This document shows positions 1-7,996 of a DNA stretch of 64,000 nt, piece after piece. Position 1 is the first letter of the stretch. Each line of letters begins with the position of its first letter. The DNA lies in the NCBI GenBank assembly GCA_913030605.1, contig CAJWEZ010000003.1, positions 52,138-116,137 of the forward strand. The letters are read 5' to 3'. Both the position numbers and the translations under genes were made by a program. Below the pieces are notes generated by a model, which made no database searches, was not told the origin of the DNA, and was given only the letters and a program-made list of their open reading frames with translations. The stretch is from an uncultured Spirochaeta sp. Its GTDB lineage: Bacteria; Spirochaetota; Spirochaetia; DSM-27196; Alkalispirochaetaceae.

Positions 1-64
1 GTCTAGCCACAGTTGCGATCACCTATCAAGTCAGCTACAGTAGGCGGGAGGTACCGGCACCCGG

Positions 65-1423
65 ATGAGAAGAAACACACTCAAAATTCTGCTGGCAATC
101 GGCGACTACCTCGTCATGTTCGTCAGCCTGGTGGCGGTCCTGTACGTTCGCTACCGCGGCTACCCCGGTCTGCGCATCGACCAGCACATCGGCCCGTTCG
201 CGATCGTCTTTGCCGTGTGGGTGCTGGTGTTCTACATTCTCGAACTCTACGACATCAACGCCCCGTTCAATCACCGCAACTTCCTGTACGCGATGCTCAC
301 CAATGTCGCCGTGGCGGGGCTGGGATTCTACCTCCTGGCCGACTTCGTGGACATTTCGCCGCGCCGCAACCTGGCTCTGGTGGCGGCCATGTTCGTGGTG
401 CTCTTCTACCTGTGGCGCTTCGTGTTCAACCGCCTGGTGGACACCGTGGGCTGGTACCGGAACGTGGCGGTTATCGGGTCCGATGAACACTCCCTGGCAC
501 TGGTGTCCCGAATCGAGATGGAACGACGCCAGGGCTTCCGCGTGGCGGTGATCGTGAGCGAGGAAGACCATCCGGTCCCCCAGTGGGTGATCGACCGCGG
601 CATTGCGGTGGTCCCCACCGTCGCCGAACTCAAGGAGCTCGTCAGGGACCGGCACATCCATACCGTGATTATCAGCGACGAATGGTACTACTCGATCTAC
701 AACGAACTGTATGACCTGATTCCCCACCGGCTGTACTTCTTCCAGCTCACGAACTTCTGGGAGCGGTTTGAGGAATCGATCCCGATCTACGCCACCCGGG
801 AGATCTGGTTCCTGGAGAACCTCAACCGGGGCCCCCACAAGGGGTACCACCTGGTCAAACGCGCGATGGACATCCTGACCGTCCTGCTGTTCCTGCCGGT
901 GTTCCTGCCGCTGGGTCTGCTGACGGCGATCGCCGTGCGGGTCTCGAGTCCGGGACCGGTGATCTTCTCCCAGACCCGCGTCGGGCGCAACGAGACCCCG
1001 TTTACGCTCTACAAGTTTCGATCGATGCGAACCGATGCGGAGAAGCACGGAGCCCAGTGGGCCACCGAAAACGATCCCCGCGTCACGCCGGTGGGGCGGT
1101 TCATCCGCGCCACCCGACTCGACGAAATCCCGCAGGTGATGAACGTGCTCCGCGGAGAGATGAGCTTTATCGGGCCACGCCCGGAACGGCCGGAGTTTGT
1201 CTCAACGTTGTCCAAGACGATTCCGCACTACCATCTGCGGCACCTGGTCAAACCGGGGCTCACCGGCTGGGCGCAGGTCAAATACCGGTACGGCGCCAGC
1301 GGAGAAGACGCCGCCACCAAGCTTACCTACGACCTGTACTATGTGAAGAACGTGTCGCTGGTCCTCGATATCAAGATCGTGTTGAAGACGATCATGACGG
1401 TCGTCGGCCGGCGGGGACGGTAG
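65..1423 (+). CDS. Exopolysaccharide polyprenyl glycosylphosphotransferase (WcaJ/WbaP type)
   Basis: Predicted inner-membrane enzyme that transfers a sugar-1-phosphate from a nucleotide sugar to undecaprenyl phosphate, the first step of a polysaccharide repeat unit. The first ~130 residues are hydrophobic and hold several membrane segments. A Rossmann-like middle region follows (VAVIGSDEHS near residue 135). The last ~190 residues are the bacterial sugar transferase domain, with KRAMDI, the LYKFRSM motif, the GRFIRATRLDEIPQ block and SFIGPRPERPEF. Length of 452 aa is normal for the family. A GGGAGG lies rather far upstream of the ATG. The formyltransferase gene starts 6 bp after the stop, so it heads a small operon whose upstream part may lie outside the window. 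The sugar substrate cannot be read from sequence. Confidence 0.93.
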   Translation: MRRNTLKILLAIGDYLVMFVSLVAVLYVRYRGYPGLRIDQHIGPFAIVFAVWVLVFYILELYDINAPFNHRNFLYAMLTNVAVAGLGFYLLADFVDISPRRNLALVAAMFVVLFYLWRFVFNRLVDTVGWYRNVAVIGSDEHSLALVSRIEMERRQGFRVAVIVSEEDHPVPQWVIDRGIAVVPTVAELKELVRDRHIHTVIISDEWYYSIYNELYDLIPHRLYFFQLTNFWERFEESIPIYATREIWFLENLNRGPHKGYHLVKRAMDILTVLLFLPVFLPLGLLTAIAVRVSSPGPVIFSQTRVGRNETPFTLYKFRSMRTDAEKHGAQWATENDPRVTPVGRFIRATRLDEIPQVMNVLRGEMSFIGPRPERPEFVSTLSKTIPHYHLRHLVKPGLTGWAQVKYRYGASGEDAATKLTYDLYYVKNVSLVLDIKIVLKTIMTVVGRRGR

Positions 1424-1429
1424 CGCCGC

Positions 1430-2266
1430 ATGCAGTACCGGCTCCCGGAAGACCACCCCGAGTTCCGCATCGTCATCGTAACGCAGGAAGATCCCTTCTA
1501 CATCCCGGAGTTCTTCCGTGCCTTCTTCGCCCGCTACGCGGCACCGCCGGCGGACGAGACGCCCCGCATCCCGATCCGCGTTGCAGGGGTCATGATTCAG
1601 CGTCCCCTGGGAAACCGCACCGCAAAGGGCCTCGCGAAGCGAATCTGGCGCCTCTACGGGACGGGAGGGTTCGTCGTCATGGGCATTCGCTACGTGTGGC
1701 GGCGCCTGCTGCGCTCGCTGGGTCCGCTCGCGCCCACCGTCGCCGCCTACAGTCGCCGCGCCGGGGTCCCGCTGCTGGACTTCGCTCCCAACGACGCCAA
1801 CGGCGAACCATTTCTGGACTATCTCCGGCGCGAACGGATCGATCTGGTCGTGTCGGTGTCGGCGAGTCAGATCTTCAAGACGCCGGTACTGAACACGCCG
1901 CCGCTGGGATGCATCAACCTGCACAACGCACCCCTCCCCCGCTATCGGGGCATGCTGCCCAATTTCTGGCAGCTGTACCACGGCGAGACGCGGAGCGTGC
2001 TCACCATTCACCAGATGGTGGAGAACCTCGACCAGGGAGACATCCTGCGGCAGGCGGAAACACCGATCGACGACCGGATGAGCCTGGAACGGCTGATGAA
2101 AACGACAAAACGGCGCTCGGCCGCCGTACTGTGGGCAACGCTCGTGGAGATGACCAGGGACGGCGTAGAGACACGACCACTCCCGGCGGACGAGGGGAGC
2201 TACTTCACCTGGCCGACGCGCGAACAGGCCCGGGAACTCCGACGACGGGGTCGACGCCTCCTGTGA
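1430..2266 (+). CDS. Formyltransferase family protein (sugar N-formyltransferase-like)
   Basis: Uses the formyltransferase fold of methionyl-tRNA formyltransferase and the sugar N-formyltransferases. The catalytic Asn-His region is visible as NLHNAPLPRYRG, and the conserved Asp lies in the LDQGDIL segment. It is shorter (278 aa) than Fmt and lacks an evident tRNA-binding carboxy-terminal domain. It sits between a sugar-phosphate transferase and a polysaccharide deacetylase. Formylation of an amino sugar in the polymer is therefore more likely than initiator-tRNA formylation; that is inference from context. Its TGA overlaps the GTG start of the next gene (GTGA), which implies translational coupling. 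Confidence 0.85.
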   Translation: MQYRLPEDHPEFRIVIVTQEDPFYIPEFFRAFFARYAAPPADETPRIPIRVAGVMIQRPLGNRTAKGLAKRIWRLYGTGGFVVMGIRYVWRRLLRSLGPLAPTVAAYSRRAGVPLLDFAPNDANGEPFLDYLRRERIDLVVSVSASQIFKTPVLNTPPLGCINLHNAPLPRYRGMLPNFWQLYHGETRSVLTIHQMVENLDQGDILRQAETPIDDRMSLERLMKTTKRRSAAVLWATLVEMTRDGVETRPLPADEGSYFTWPTREQARELRRRGRRLL

Positions 2267-3180
2267 ACGGGTCGCAGTACCGTCCGGCGGTCATGTCGGT
2301 TGATGTGGAAGACTGGTTCCAGGTGGAGAACCTCCGGGCGGCCGTCTCGAGGGAATCCTGGGATACGCGGGAGCGACGGGTCGTCGCCAATACGCAGCGC
2401 CTGCTGTCCGTGTTCGACAGGACCGGAGTCACGGGCACGTTTTTCTGTCTCGGATGGGTGGCGGAACGGGAACCGTCGCTGATCCGCGACATCGTTTCCG
2501 CCGGCCACGAGATTGCCAGCCACGGCTACGCCCACCGTCTGATCTACGAGCAGCCGCTCGAAGAGTTCCGCCAGGATGTGGTGCGCGCCAAAGCGCTGCT
2601 TGAGGACATTTCCGGGCAGGAAGTGCTGGGGTACCGGGCGCCGAGCTTTTCCATAACCGCCGATTCGCTGGCGGTCCTGGCGGAAACGGGACACCGGTAT
2701 GACTCCAGCTGGTTTCCCGCGCAGGGCCACGATCGGTACGGCCGACTCGATCTGGCGGAGGAGGAACCGCGCGGGAACGGCGACGCGTCCACTGCGGACT
2801 CCTCGCGATCCGCGCTCGCGGTTCGTCCGGTTATGCGGCTGACCCCGACCCCCGCGATCCGCGAGCCGTTCTTTGAGCTTCCCATCACCACCCGGCGACT
2901 CGCCGGACGGGTTCTTCCCTGGGGCGGCGGCGGCTGGTTCCGCCTGATTCCGGCGGGTATGTTCCGACGCGGGTTTCTCCGGGCGGTGACGCGTTCCGGC
3001 GGCGGAGTGTTCTACCTCCATCCATGGGAGGTTGACCCCGATCAGCCCCGCGTTGAGGGTATCCGGCGCGACTACGCCTTCCGCCACTACGTCAATCTGA
3101 AGCGTACCGAGGATCGACTGGAGCGACTGTGCCGGACGGTGCCGTTCGCCCGCGCCGACCGCGTCCTAAAACTCCGGTAG
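2263..3180 (+). CDS. Polysaccharide deacetylase (NodB-like, exopolysaccharide-locus type)
   Basis: Predicted carbohydrate esterase family 4 deacetylase of ~305 aa. The metal-binding Asp sits in SVDVEDWF near the amino end, the His pair in HEIASHGYAHR, and a further conserved block is GYRAPSFSI. The carboxy-terminal part, ending near VFYLHPWEVDPDQP and YVNLKRTEDRLERL, matches the extended form found in exopolysaccharide loci. The GTG at the given start overlaps the upstream stop (GTGA); an ATG ten codons later (MSVDVEDW) is the alternative start. The long ORF-track extension in this frame before this point is a shadow of the two upstream genes. Together with the formyltransferase it probably modifies amino sugars of the polymer. 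Confidence 0.9.
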   Translation: MNGSQYRPAVMSVDVEDWFQVENLRAAVSRESWDTRERRVVANTQRLLSVFDRTGVTGTFFCLGWVAEREPSLIRDIVSAGHEIASHGYAHRLIYEQPLEEFRQDVVRAKALLEDISGQEVLGYRAPSFSITADSLAVLAETGHRYDSSWFPAQGHDRYGRLDLAEEEPRGNGDASTADSSRSALAVRPVMRLTPTPAIREPFFELPITTRRLAGRVLPWGGGGWFRLIPAGMFRRGFLRAVTRSGGGVFYLHPWEVDPDQPRVEGIRRDYAFRHYVNLKRTEDRLERLCRTVPFARADRVLKLR

Positions 3181-3206
3181 GTACCGGCGGCGCAAACCCG
3201 GCCGGC

Positions 3207-4592
3207 TCAGACGCGACCGACACCGGCGTATGTAAACCCCTTCTCCCGGGCGCGCTCGGGGTCCAGGACGTTTCGGGCGTCGAAGATCAACCGACCGCTC
3301 ATCGCATCGGCGGCACGATCCATGTCCAGGTTGCGGAAGGCGTTCCACTCGGTGACGATAATCAGGGCGTCGGCGCCGGTGAGGGCGTCAAACTCGTCGC
3401 TGCAGTAGTGCAGTCGCGACGCCGCCGCTTCCGCGATCTGTTCCTGGAGGTCGGAGTTGAGGTTGTTGCCGAAGGGCCCCTCCCCCACAACGGCCGTCTT
3501 GAAGTTGTCCATCGCCTCGGGGTCGAAGGCACGCACCGTGGCCCCCTCGCGCAGCAGCTCCTGGACGATGTCGATCGCGGGACTCTCGCGGACGTCGTCG
3601 GTCTCCGCCTTGAACGCCAGGCCCAGGACGGCAACGGTCCTGCCGCTCACACTCCCGCCCATGAGACGCATCAGCTTCCCGGCGGTGATCACCTTCTGGT
3701 GATCGTTGGCCTCGATCACCGCTTTGATCACGCTCATATCCACCCCGTATTCGTCGCCGGTGGCGGCGACCGCCTTGGTGTCCTTGGGAAAGCAGCTCCC
3801 GCCGTAGCCGGGGCCGGGGTGCAGAAACTTGGGACTGATACGGCCGTCCATTCCCATGCTTTTGGCGATCTGGTGAATGTCGGCGCCGGCGGCCTCCGCG
3901 AGGTTCGCCATCTGGTTAATGAAGGTGATCTTGGTCGCCAGAAAGGCGTTGCTTGCGTACTTGATCAGCTCCGCGGTTTCCAGATTGCACCACACGAACG
4001 GCGTCTGAATCAGGTACAGGGCGCGATAGACATCTTCCATGTACTCCCGGGCCCGATCGTCCTCATAGCCGATCACGATCCGGTCGGGGTGGAAGAAGTC
4101 CTGAACGGCCTTGCCCTCCCGCAGAAACTCCGGGTTGCTGACCACGGAGAAATGCGTCCCCGGTGTCTTGCCGCTTGCCTCGGCGATGATGTTCTGCACG
4201 CGGCGGTTGGTGCCCACGGGGACCGTGCTCTTGGTCACGACGACCTTGTATCCGGTGAGGTTTGCCGCCACCTGCCGCGCCGCCGCTTCGATCTGCGAGA
4301 GATCGGCGTGGCCGTCGGCTTTGGGCGGAGTACCCACGGCAAAGAATACGATATCGGCGTCGGCGATGGCGGCGTCGCCGTCGGTGGTAAAGGAGAGCCT
4401 GCCGGACTCCAGGTCCCGCTGCAGGTACTCCTCCAGGCCGATCTCGTAGATCGTGGAACGACCGCCGTTGAGGGTGTCGACGATGTCCGTGCGAAGGTCG
4501 ACGCCGGTGACGGTGTTGCCGAAGTCCGCGAGGCCGACGGAACTCACGAGTCCGACGTAGCCGGTTCCGAGTACGGTGATGTTCTTTGCCAT
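3207..4592 (-). CDS. ugd: UDP-glucose 6-dehydrogenase
   Basis: Oxidises UDP-glucose to UDP-glucuronate with two NAD+. The NAD-binding motif is at the amino end (VLGTGYVGLV). The catalytic Cys region is GYGGSCFPKDT in the middle, with FINQMANLAEAAGADI before it and the carboxy-terminal UDP-binding domain carrying VAVLGLAFKAETDDVRES. Length of 461 aa is typical. A GGAGGA Shine-Dalgarno is well placed before the ATG. It lies 27 bp downstream of a UDP-glucuronate-epimerase-like gene on the same strand. The product would feed that epimerase and the UDP-xylose synthase at 26 kb. Confidence 0.95.
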   Translation of the reverse strand: MAKNITVLGTGYVGLVSSVGLADFGNTVTGVDLRTDIVDTLNGGRSTIYEIGLEEYLQRDLESGRLSFTTDGDAAIADADIVFFAVGTPPKADGHADLSQIEAAARQVAANLTGYKVVVTKSTVPVGTNRRVQNIIAEASGKTPGTHFSVVSNPEFLREGKAVQDFFHPDRIVIGYEDDRAREYMEDVYRALYLIQTPFVWCNLETAELIKYASNAFLATKITFINQMANLAEAAGADIHQIAKSMGMDGRISPKFLHPGPGYGGSCFPKDTKAVAATGDEYGVDMSVIKAVIEANDHQKVITAGKLMRLMGGSVSGRTVAVLGLAFKAETDDVRESPAIDIVQELLREGATVRAFDPEAMDNFKTAVVGEGPFGNNLNSDLQEQIAEAAASRLHYCSDEFDALTGADALIIVTEWNAFRNLDMDRAADAMSGRLIFDARNVLDPERAREKGFTYAGVGRV

Positions 4593-4619
4593 GGTATGTC
4601 CTCCGTAGTGTGTGTGCCC

Positions 4620-5609
4620 TCAGTCGCTGAGGGGCGTCTGTTGTCGGTACCAGTCCACGTAGGCCCGCAACCCGTCCTCGAGTTCGGTGCGCGGATCGTA
4701 TCCGAACGCCTCCCGGGCGCGGCTGATGTCCGCCCAGGTCTGGTTCACGTCACCGGGCTGCATCGGCTGACGATCGATCACGGCGGCTTTGCCCACCGCC
4801 GTTTCGAGTGCCGCGATCAGCTCACTGAGACTCACGGTACGCGATTCGCCGAGGTTGAAGACGCCGTAGGCACCGGGTTCCTGATCCCGGATCCAGGCGA
4901 GCGCCCCCACCACGCCGTCGACGGTGTCGGCGACGTACGTATAATCGCGGCGGGTCGAGCCGTCGCCGTAGACCGGGATCGGTCGCCCGTTGTCGATCAG
5001 CGAGGTGAACTTGGCGATCGCCAGATCCGGCCGCTGCCGCGGACCGTACACGGTGAAGAAACGCAGCGCCGCAATCCGCATGCCGTGGAGATGGCTGTAG
5101 GTGTGGCACAGGAGCTCGCCCGCCTTTTTCGTCGCGGCGTAGGGCGAGATCGGATGGTCCACCCACGCGTCCTCCCGGAACGGCACCTCGGATGTGTTGC
5201 CGTAGACCGACGAACTTGAGGCGAACAGCAGGTCACGAACGTCGCTGGCGACCATCGCCTCCAGCAGGTTCACGGTGCCGTCCACGTTGACTTCGGTGTA
5301 CCCGTGGGGATCCTCTATGCTCGGTCGAACCCCGGCCTTGGCGGCCAGGTGGACCACGGCATCGATCGACCGGCTGGCCTCGGCGGCGGTTCCAAATACG
5401 GTGGCCACGGCGTGACGATCGCGAAGGTCGGCTTCGAAGAACCGAAATGCGGTCGACCCGTTCAGGGTTTCCAGGTTGCGATCCTTGATCCGCCGGTCGT
5501 AGTAGGAATCGAAGTTGTCGATGCCGTACACCACGTGGCCGTCGTTCACCAGCCGCTCGGACAGATTGGAGCCGATAAACCCGGCGGCTCCGGTAACCAG
5601 AATGTTCAT
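4620..5609 (-). CDS. NAD-dependent epimerase, UDP-glucuronate 4-epimerase-like
   Basis: Extended short-chain dehydrogenase/reductase. The NAD motif is TGAAGFIGS, the serine region is SSSSVYG, and the catalytic Tyr-x3-Lys is YAATKKAGE. YGIDNFDSYYD and FFTVYGPRQRPD are characteristic of UDP-glucuronate/UDP-glucose 4-epimerases. Length is ~329 aa from the chosen ATG (MNILVTGAAG), which places the glycine motif at the usual position. An ATG four codons upstream (position 5621) is also possible. It is transcribed ahead of ugd, so the pair probably converts UDP-glucose to UDP-galacturonate. It is divergent from the amidohydrolase gene. Confidence 0.88.
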   Translation of the reverse strand: MNILVTGAAGFIGSNLSERLVNDGHVVYGIDNFDSYYDRRIKDRNLETLNGSTAFRFFEADLRDRHAVATVFGTAAEASRSIDAVVHLAAKAGVRPSIEDPHGYTEVNVDGTVNLLEAMVASDVRDLLFASSSSVYGNTSEVPFREDAWVDHPISPYAATKKAGELLCHTYSHLHGMRIAALRFFTVYGPRQRPDLAIAKFTSLIDNGRPIPVYGDGSTRRDYTYVADTVDGVVGALAWIRDQEPGAYGVFNLGESRTVSLSELIAALETAVGKAAVIDRQPMQPGDVNQTWADISRAREAFGYDPRTELEDGLRAYVDWYRQQTPLSD

Positions 5610-5624
5610 ATGCCGGGTCATGGT

Positions 5625-5641
5625 ACCGTCCGGGGGACGGT
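5625..5641. repeat. Inverted repeat in divergent intergenic region
   Basis: ACCGTCC-GGG-GGACGGT is a perfect 7-bp inverted repeat. It lies between the starts of the epimerase gene (minus strand) and the MTA/SAH deaminase gene (plus strand). It could be an operator for either promoter. No regulator can be assigned. Confidence 0.4.
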
Positions 5642-5643
5642 GT

Positions 5644-5649
5644 TACAAT
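5644..5649 (+). promoter_or_regulatory. Candidate -10 box (TACAAT) of the deaminase gene
   Basis: TACAAT ends 7 nt before the ATG at 5657, and no Shine-Dalgarno intervenes, so a leaderless transcript is predicted. The sequence at the -35 distance (TGGTAC, 17-bp spacer) is a weak match. Confidence 0.4.
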
Positions 5650-5656
5650 CCCTTCC

Positions 5657-6958
5657 ATGCCCATCACGATCGACCGTGCCGCCGCGGTTGTGACCCGCAC
5701 CGGCGTGCTCACCGACCAGACGATTCAGATCAACGGGGGCCGGATCACAGCGATCCGGCCGGCGGATGCCGCCCCCCGCCCTGCCGACGGGACAACGGTC
5801 ATCGACGGCCGCGACCGTGCAGTCCTCGCGGGCTGGAAGAACGCCCACACCCACGCCGCGATGACGCTCCTGCGGGGCTACGGCGACGACATGCTCCTGC
5901 AGCCCTGGCTGCAGGAGCGGATCTGGCCCCTCGAAGCGCGACTGCGGCCGGAGGACCTGTACTGGGGCACCCGGTTGGCGGCGATCGAGATGATCCGCAG
6001 CGGTACGGTCTTCGCCAACGACATGTACTTCAATCTGCCGGAGGTGTGGCGGGCGTTCGAGGATTCCGGCATGCGTGCGGCGGTAGGGCTGGCGATGTTC
6101 GACTTTCACGACGCGGAGCAGCGACGGGCGATCATGGAGGACGTGGACCGGCTTCTGGACCGCTACGCCGGCTCCGACGGGCGGGTGTTCGCCACCGTGG
6201 CACCCCACAGCATCTACACGTGCAGCGGAGAACTCCTTCAGTGGGCCGCCCGGCGCGCCGAAGAGGCCGGCGTCGTGTTTCACATTCACATGTCGGAGAC
6301 GCGTCAGGAGGTCGAGGACTGCGAGACCGCCCACGGGATGCGCCCCTTTCACTGGCTCGATTCCCTGGGCGTGCTCGAGCGGGTCGGGGCGCGGTCCGTT
6401 GCGGCCCACGGGATCTGGCTCGACGATACCGAGCGGCGACTGGTGGCGGACGCGGGCATGACGGTAGTGCACAATCCGGCGAGCAACATGAAGCTCGCGT
6501 CCGGCGTTCTGGACTGGGCCGCCCTGCGCGATGCCGGCGTTCCGATGATGCTCGCCCCGGACGGGGTTGCGAGCAACAACAACCTGGACATGTACGACGA
6601 GATGAAGCTTGCCGCGCTCCTGCAGAAGGTTCACACCGGCGACCCGACGCGCCTGCCGGCGGCGGATGCCCTGGCCCTGGCGGCGGGGGAGCTGAGCGAT
6701 GCCTTCGCCACCAACGGTGTCGGTGGACACCTCGCCGAAGGTGTGCCGGCGGATGTGCAGATCGTCAGCCTCGCCGCACCCCAGATGGTGCCGTTGCACC
6801 ACCTGGACAGCAACCTGGTGTACGCCGCCAACGGGTCGGTCGTGGAGACCGTGATCGTCGACGGCGAGATCGTCATGCGCGACCGGCAGGTTGCCGACGA
6901 GGCGGAGGTGATCCGCCAGGCCCGCCGCTGTGCCCGCGAGCTGACGACGTCGGCGTAG
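5657..6958 (+). CDS. mtaD: 5-methylthioadenosine / S-adenosylhomocysteine deaminase (amidohydrolase family)
   Basis: Metal-dependent amidohydrolase predicted to deaminate SAH, MTA or adenosine to the inosyl product. The HxH metal motif is NAHTHAAMTLLRGYGDD near residue 58. Other conserved blocks are IHMSETRQEVEDC, the third metal His in SVAAHGIWL, and the substrate region HNPASNMKLASG with LAPDGVASNNNLD. Length of 433 aa is typical. It is a single gene with its own candidate promoter. SAH hydrolase, purine nucleoside phosphorylase and a nucleoside importer are encoded about 9 kb away, so it fits purine/SAH salvage. Substrate preference within the family cannot be decided from sequence. Confidence 0.88.
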   Translation: MPITIDRAAAVVTRTGVLTDQTIQINGGRITAIRPADAAPRPADGTTVIDGRDRAVLAGWKNAHTHAAMTLLRGYGDDMLLQPWLQERIWPLEARLRPEDLYWGTRLAAIEMIRSGTVFANDMYFNLPEVWRAFEDSGMRAAVGLAMFDFHDAEQRRAIMEDVDRLLDRYAGSDGRVFATVAPHSIYTCSGELLQWAARRAEEAGVVFHIHMSETRQEVEDCETAHGMRPFHWLDSLGVLERVGARSVAAHGIWLDDTERRLVADAGMTVVHNPASNMKLASGVLDWAALRDAGVPMMLAPDGVASNNNLDMYDEMKLAALLQKVHTGDPTRLPAADALALAAGELSDAFATNGVGGHLAEGVPADVQIVSLAAPQMVPLHHLDSNLVYAANGSVVETVIVDGEIVMRDRQVADEAEVIRQARRCARELTTSA

Positions 6959-6973
6959 CCACGGGCGCCGTGG
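6959..6973. terminator. Short hairpin between convergent genes
   Basis: CCACGG-GCG-CCGTGG directly follows the deaminase stop and lies before the convergent DUF4340 gene end. There is no T-tract, so a role in termination is only possible. Confidence 0.3.
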
Positions 6974-7009
6974 ACCGCCGCGCCCGGGGGTCGCAGCGCC
7001 GGGGGGCGG

Positions 7010-7996
7010 TTACTCCGGCGCGTTAAACGGCGCGAAGTAGGCCTCCCGACCGAGGAGCAGGCGCCGGGCGCGCCATTCCGGAACGGTAAAGGCGTAGGGC
7101 GATGTGGTGACAGTCACCGGGAACCGGCGCTGGTCGTCGGGAGGATAGAGACTGATCCCGACGGTGGACCCGTCGGTGCGTTCCACCGAGAGGGTGGCGA
7201 ACGCCTCACCCTGCACGTCGCCGTCCACGAACTCCTGCGCCCGCAGGGGGTCGAGCTCCTGGAAGAGGTTCTGAAACAGGCCGGGAGAAATCTCCTCCGC
7301 GGCCCCGTCCTCCGCCGCCGCGTCCGTTGCATCAGGCGCCGGGGCGAGCTCCCAGACCGGGTCGCCGTCGTCGACGGCGTCATCGCTGCTGCCGCCGCGG
7401 ACGCGCTGCACCGTACGCGTCTCCTGCGAGGGACTCTCGATGACGATCTGCACAACGGAATCCTCGGGAACCGAAGCCATGACGTGGTTGCGGATATCCG
7501 CGACATCCGACACAAACCGTCCGTCCAGGGAACGGGGCAACAGCACCACCTCGCGGCTGCGGTTGAGGCGACCGTAGACGGCGTCGCCGGCGGAGGCGGA
7601 GTCTCCCAGCTGGATCGCCAGCGGTTCGGTATCGCCGGCGAAGAACCGGATCTGTCGCTGCGTGTCGTCCTGCAGTCCGTAGTCCTTGTAGCTGCCGCGA
7701 CCGCTGATAATGTCCAGTTCGCCGAGCGCGGCAACCTGATCGATCAGTGACTGGATCGAATCCTGATTTGCCGGGTACGCCTGCTCTCCCACGACCCACG
7801 CGTCGCCGTCCTTCCGGATCTCGACCGATCCGTCCGGCGATTCCATGACGATCCGGTCGATCCCGTCACCCAGCTCCGGGACGGGAATCGTGTTCCGGCG
7901 CGAGGTGGTGGTTTCCTGGATGACGAATACCGCCACCAGGACCACCACCAGTCCCAGGTAGACAAGCGTTTTTCTCGGTATCGATGCGATGTTCAT
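7010..7996 (-). CDS. DUF4340 domain-containing protein of a GldG-type ABC cassette
   Basis: Envelope-anchored protein of unknown biochemical role. One amino-terminal membrane segment (TLVYLGLVVVLVAVFVI) is followed by a ~300-aa extracytoplasmic region with DUF4340-like repeats such as VEIRKDGDAWVVGEQAYPAN. It is the last gene of the operon ATPase - permease - GldG-like - DUF4340. Its ATG overlaps the GldG-like stop (ATGA). In such cassettes it probably assembles with the membrane complex at the outer face of the inner membrane. The acidic, Asp/Ala-rich stretch around residues 215-245 looks like a flexible linker. Confidence 0.8.
   Translation of the reverse strand: MNIASIPRKTLVYLGLVVVLVAVFVIQETTTSRRNTIPVPELGDGIDRIVMESPDGSVEIRKDGDAWVVGEQAYPANQDSIQSLIDQVAALGELDIISGRGSYKDYGLQDDTQRQIRFFAGDTEPLAIQLGDSASAGDAVYGRLNRSREVVLLPRSLDGRFVSDVADIRNHVMASVPEDSVVQIVIESPSQETRTVQRVRGGSSDDAVDDGDPVWELAPAPDATDAAAEDGAAEEISPGLFQNLFQELDPLRAQEFVDGDVQGEAFATLSVERTDGSTVGISLYPPDDQRRFPVTVTTSPYAFTVPEWRARRLLLGREAYFAPFNAPE

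Noticed and set aside
1057-2262. Upstream part of the 707-aa ORF 1057..3180
   Set aside because: It lies antiphase over the sugar-phosphate transferase and formyltransferase genes and has no domain content. Only the part from the GTG at 2263 is the polysaccharide deacetylase.
3129-5219. 696-aa plus-strand ORF
   Set aside because: Antisense shadow of ugd and the epimerase. Composition is typical of the complementary strand of high-GC genes, with many Arg, Gly, Val and His and no domains.
5515-7026. 503-aa plus-strand ORF over the deaminase
   Set aside because: Same strand as the deaminase but in a shifted frame, with Arg/Gly/Pro-rich content. The deaminase frame has all catalytic motifs.
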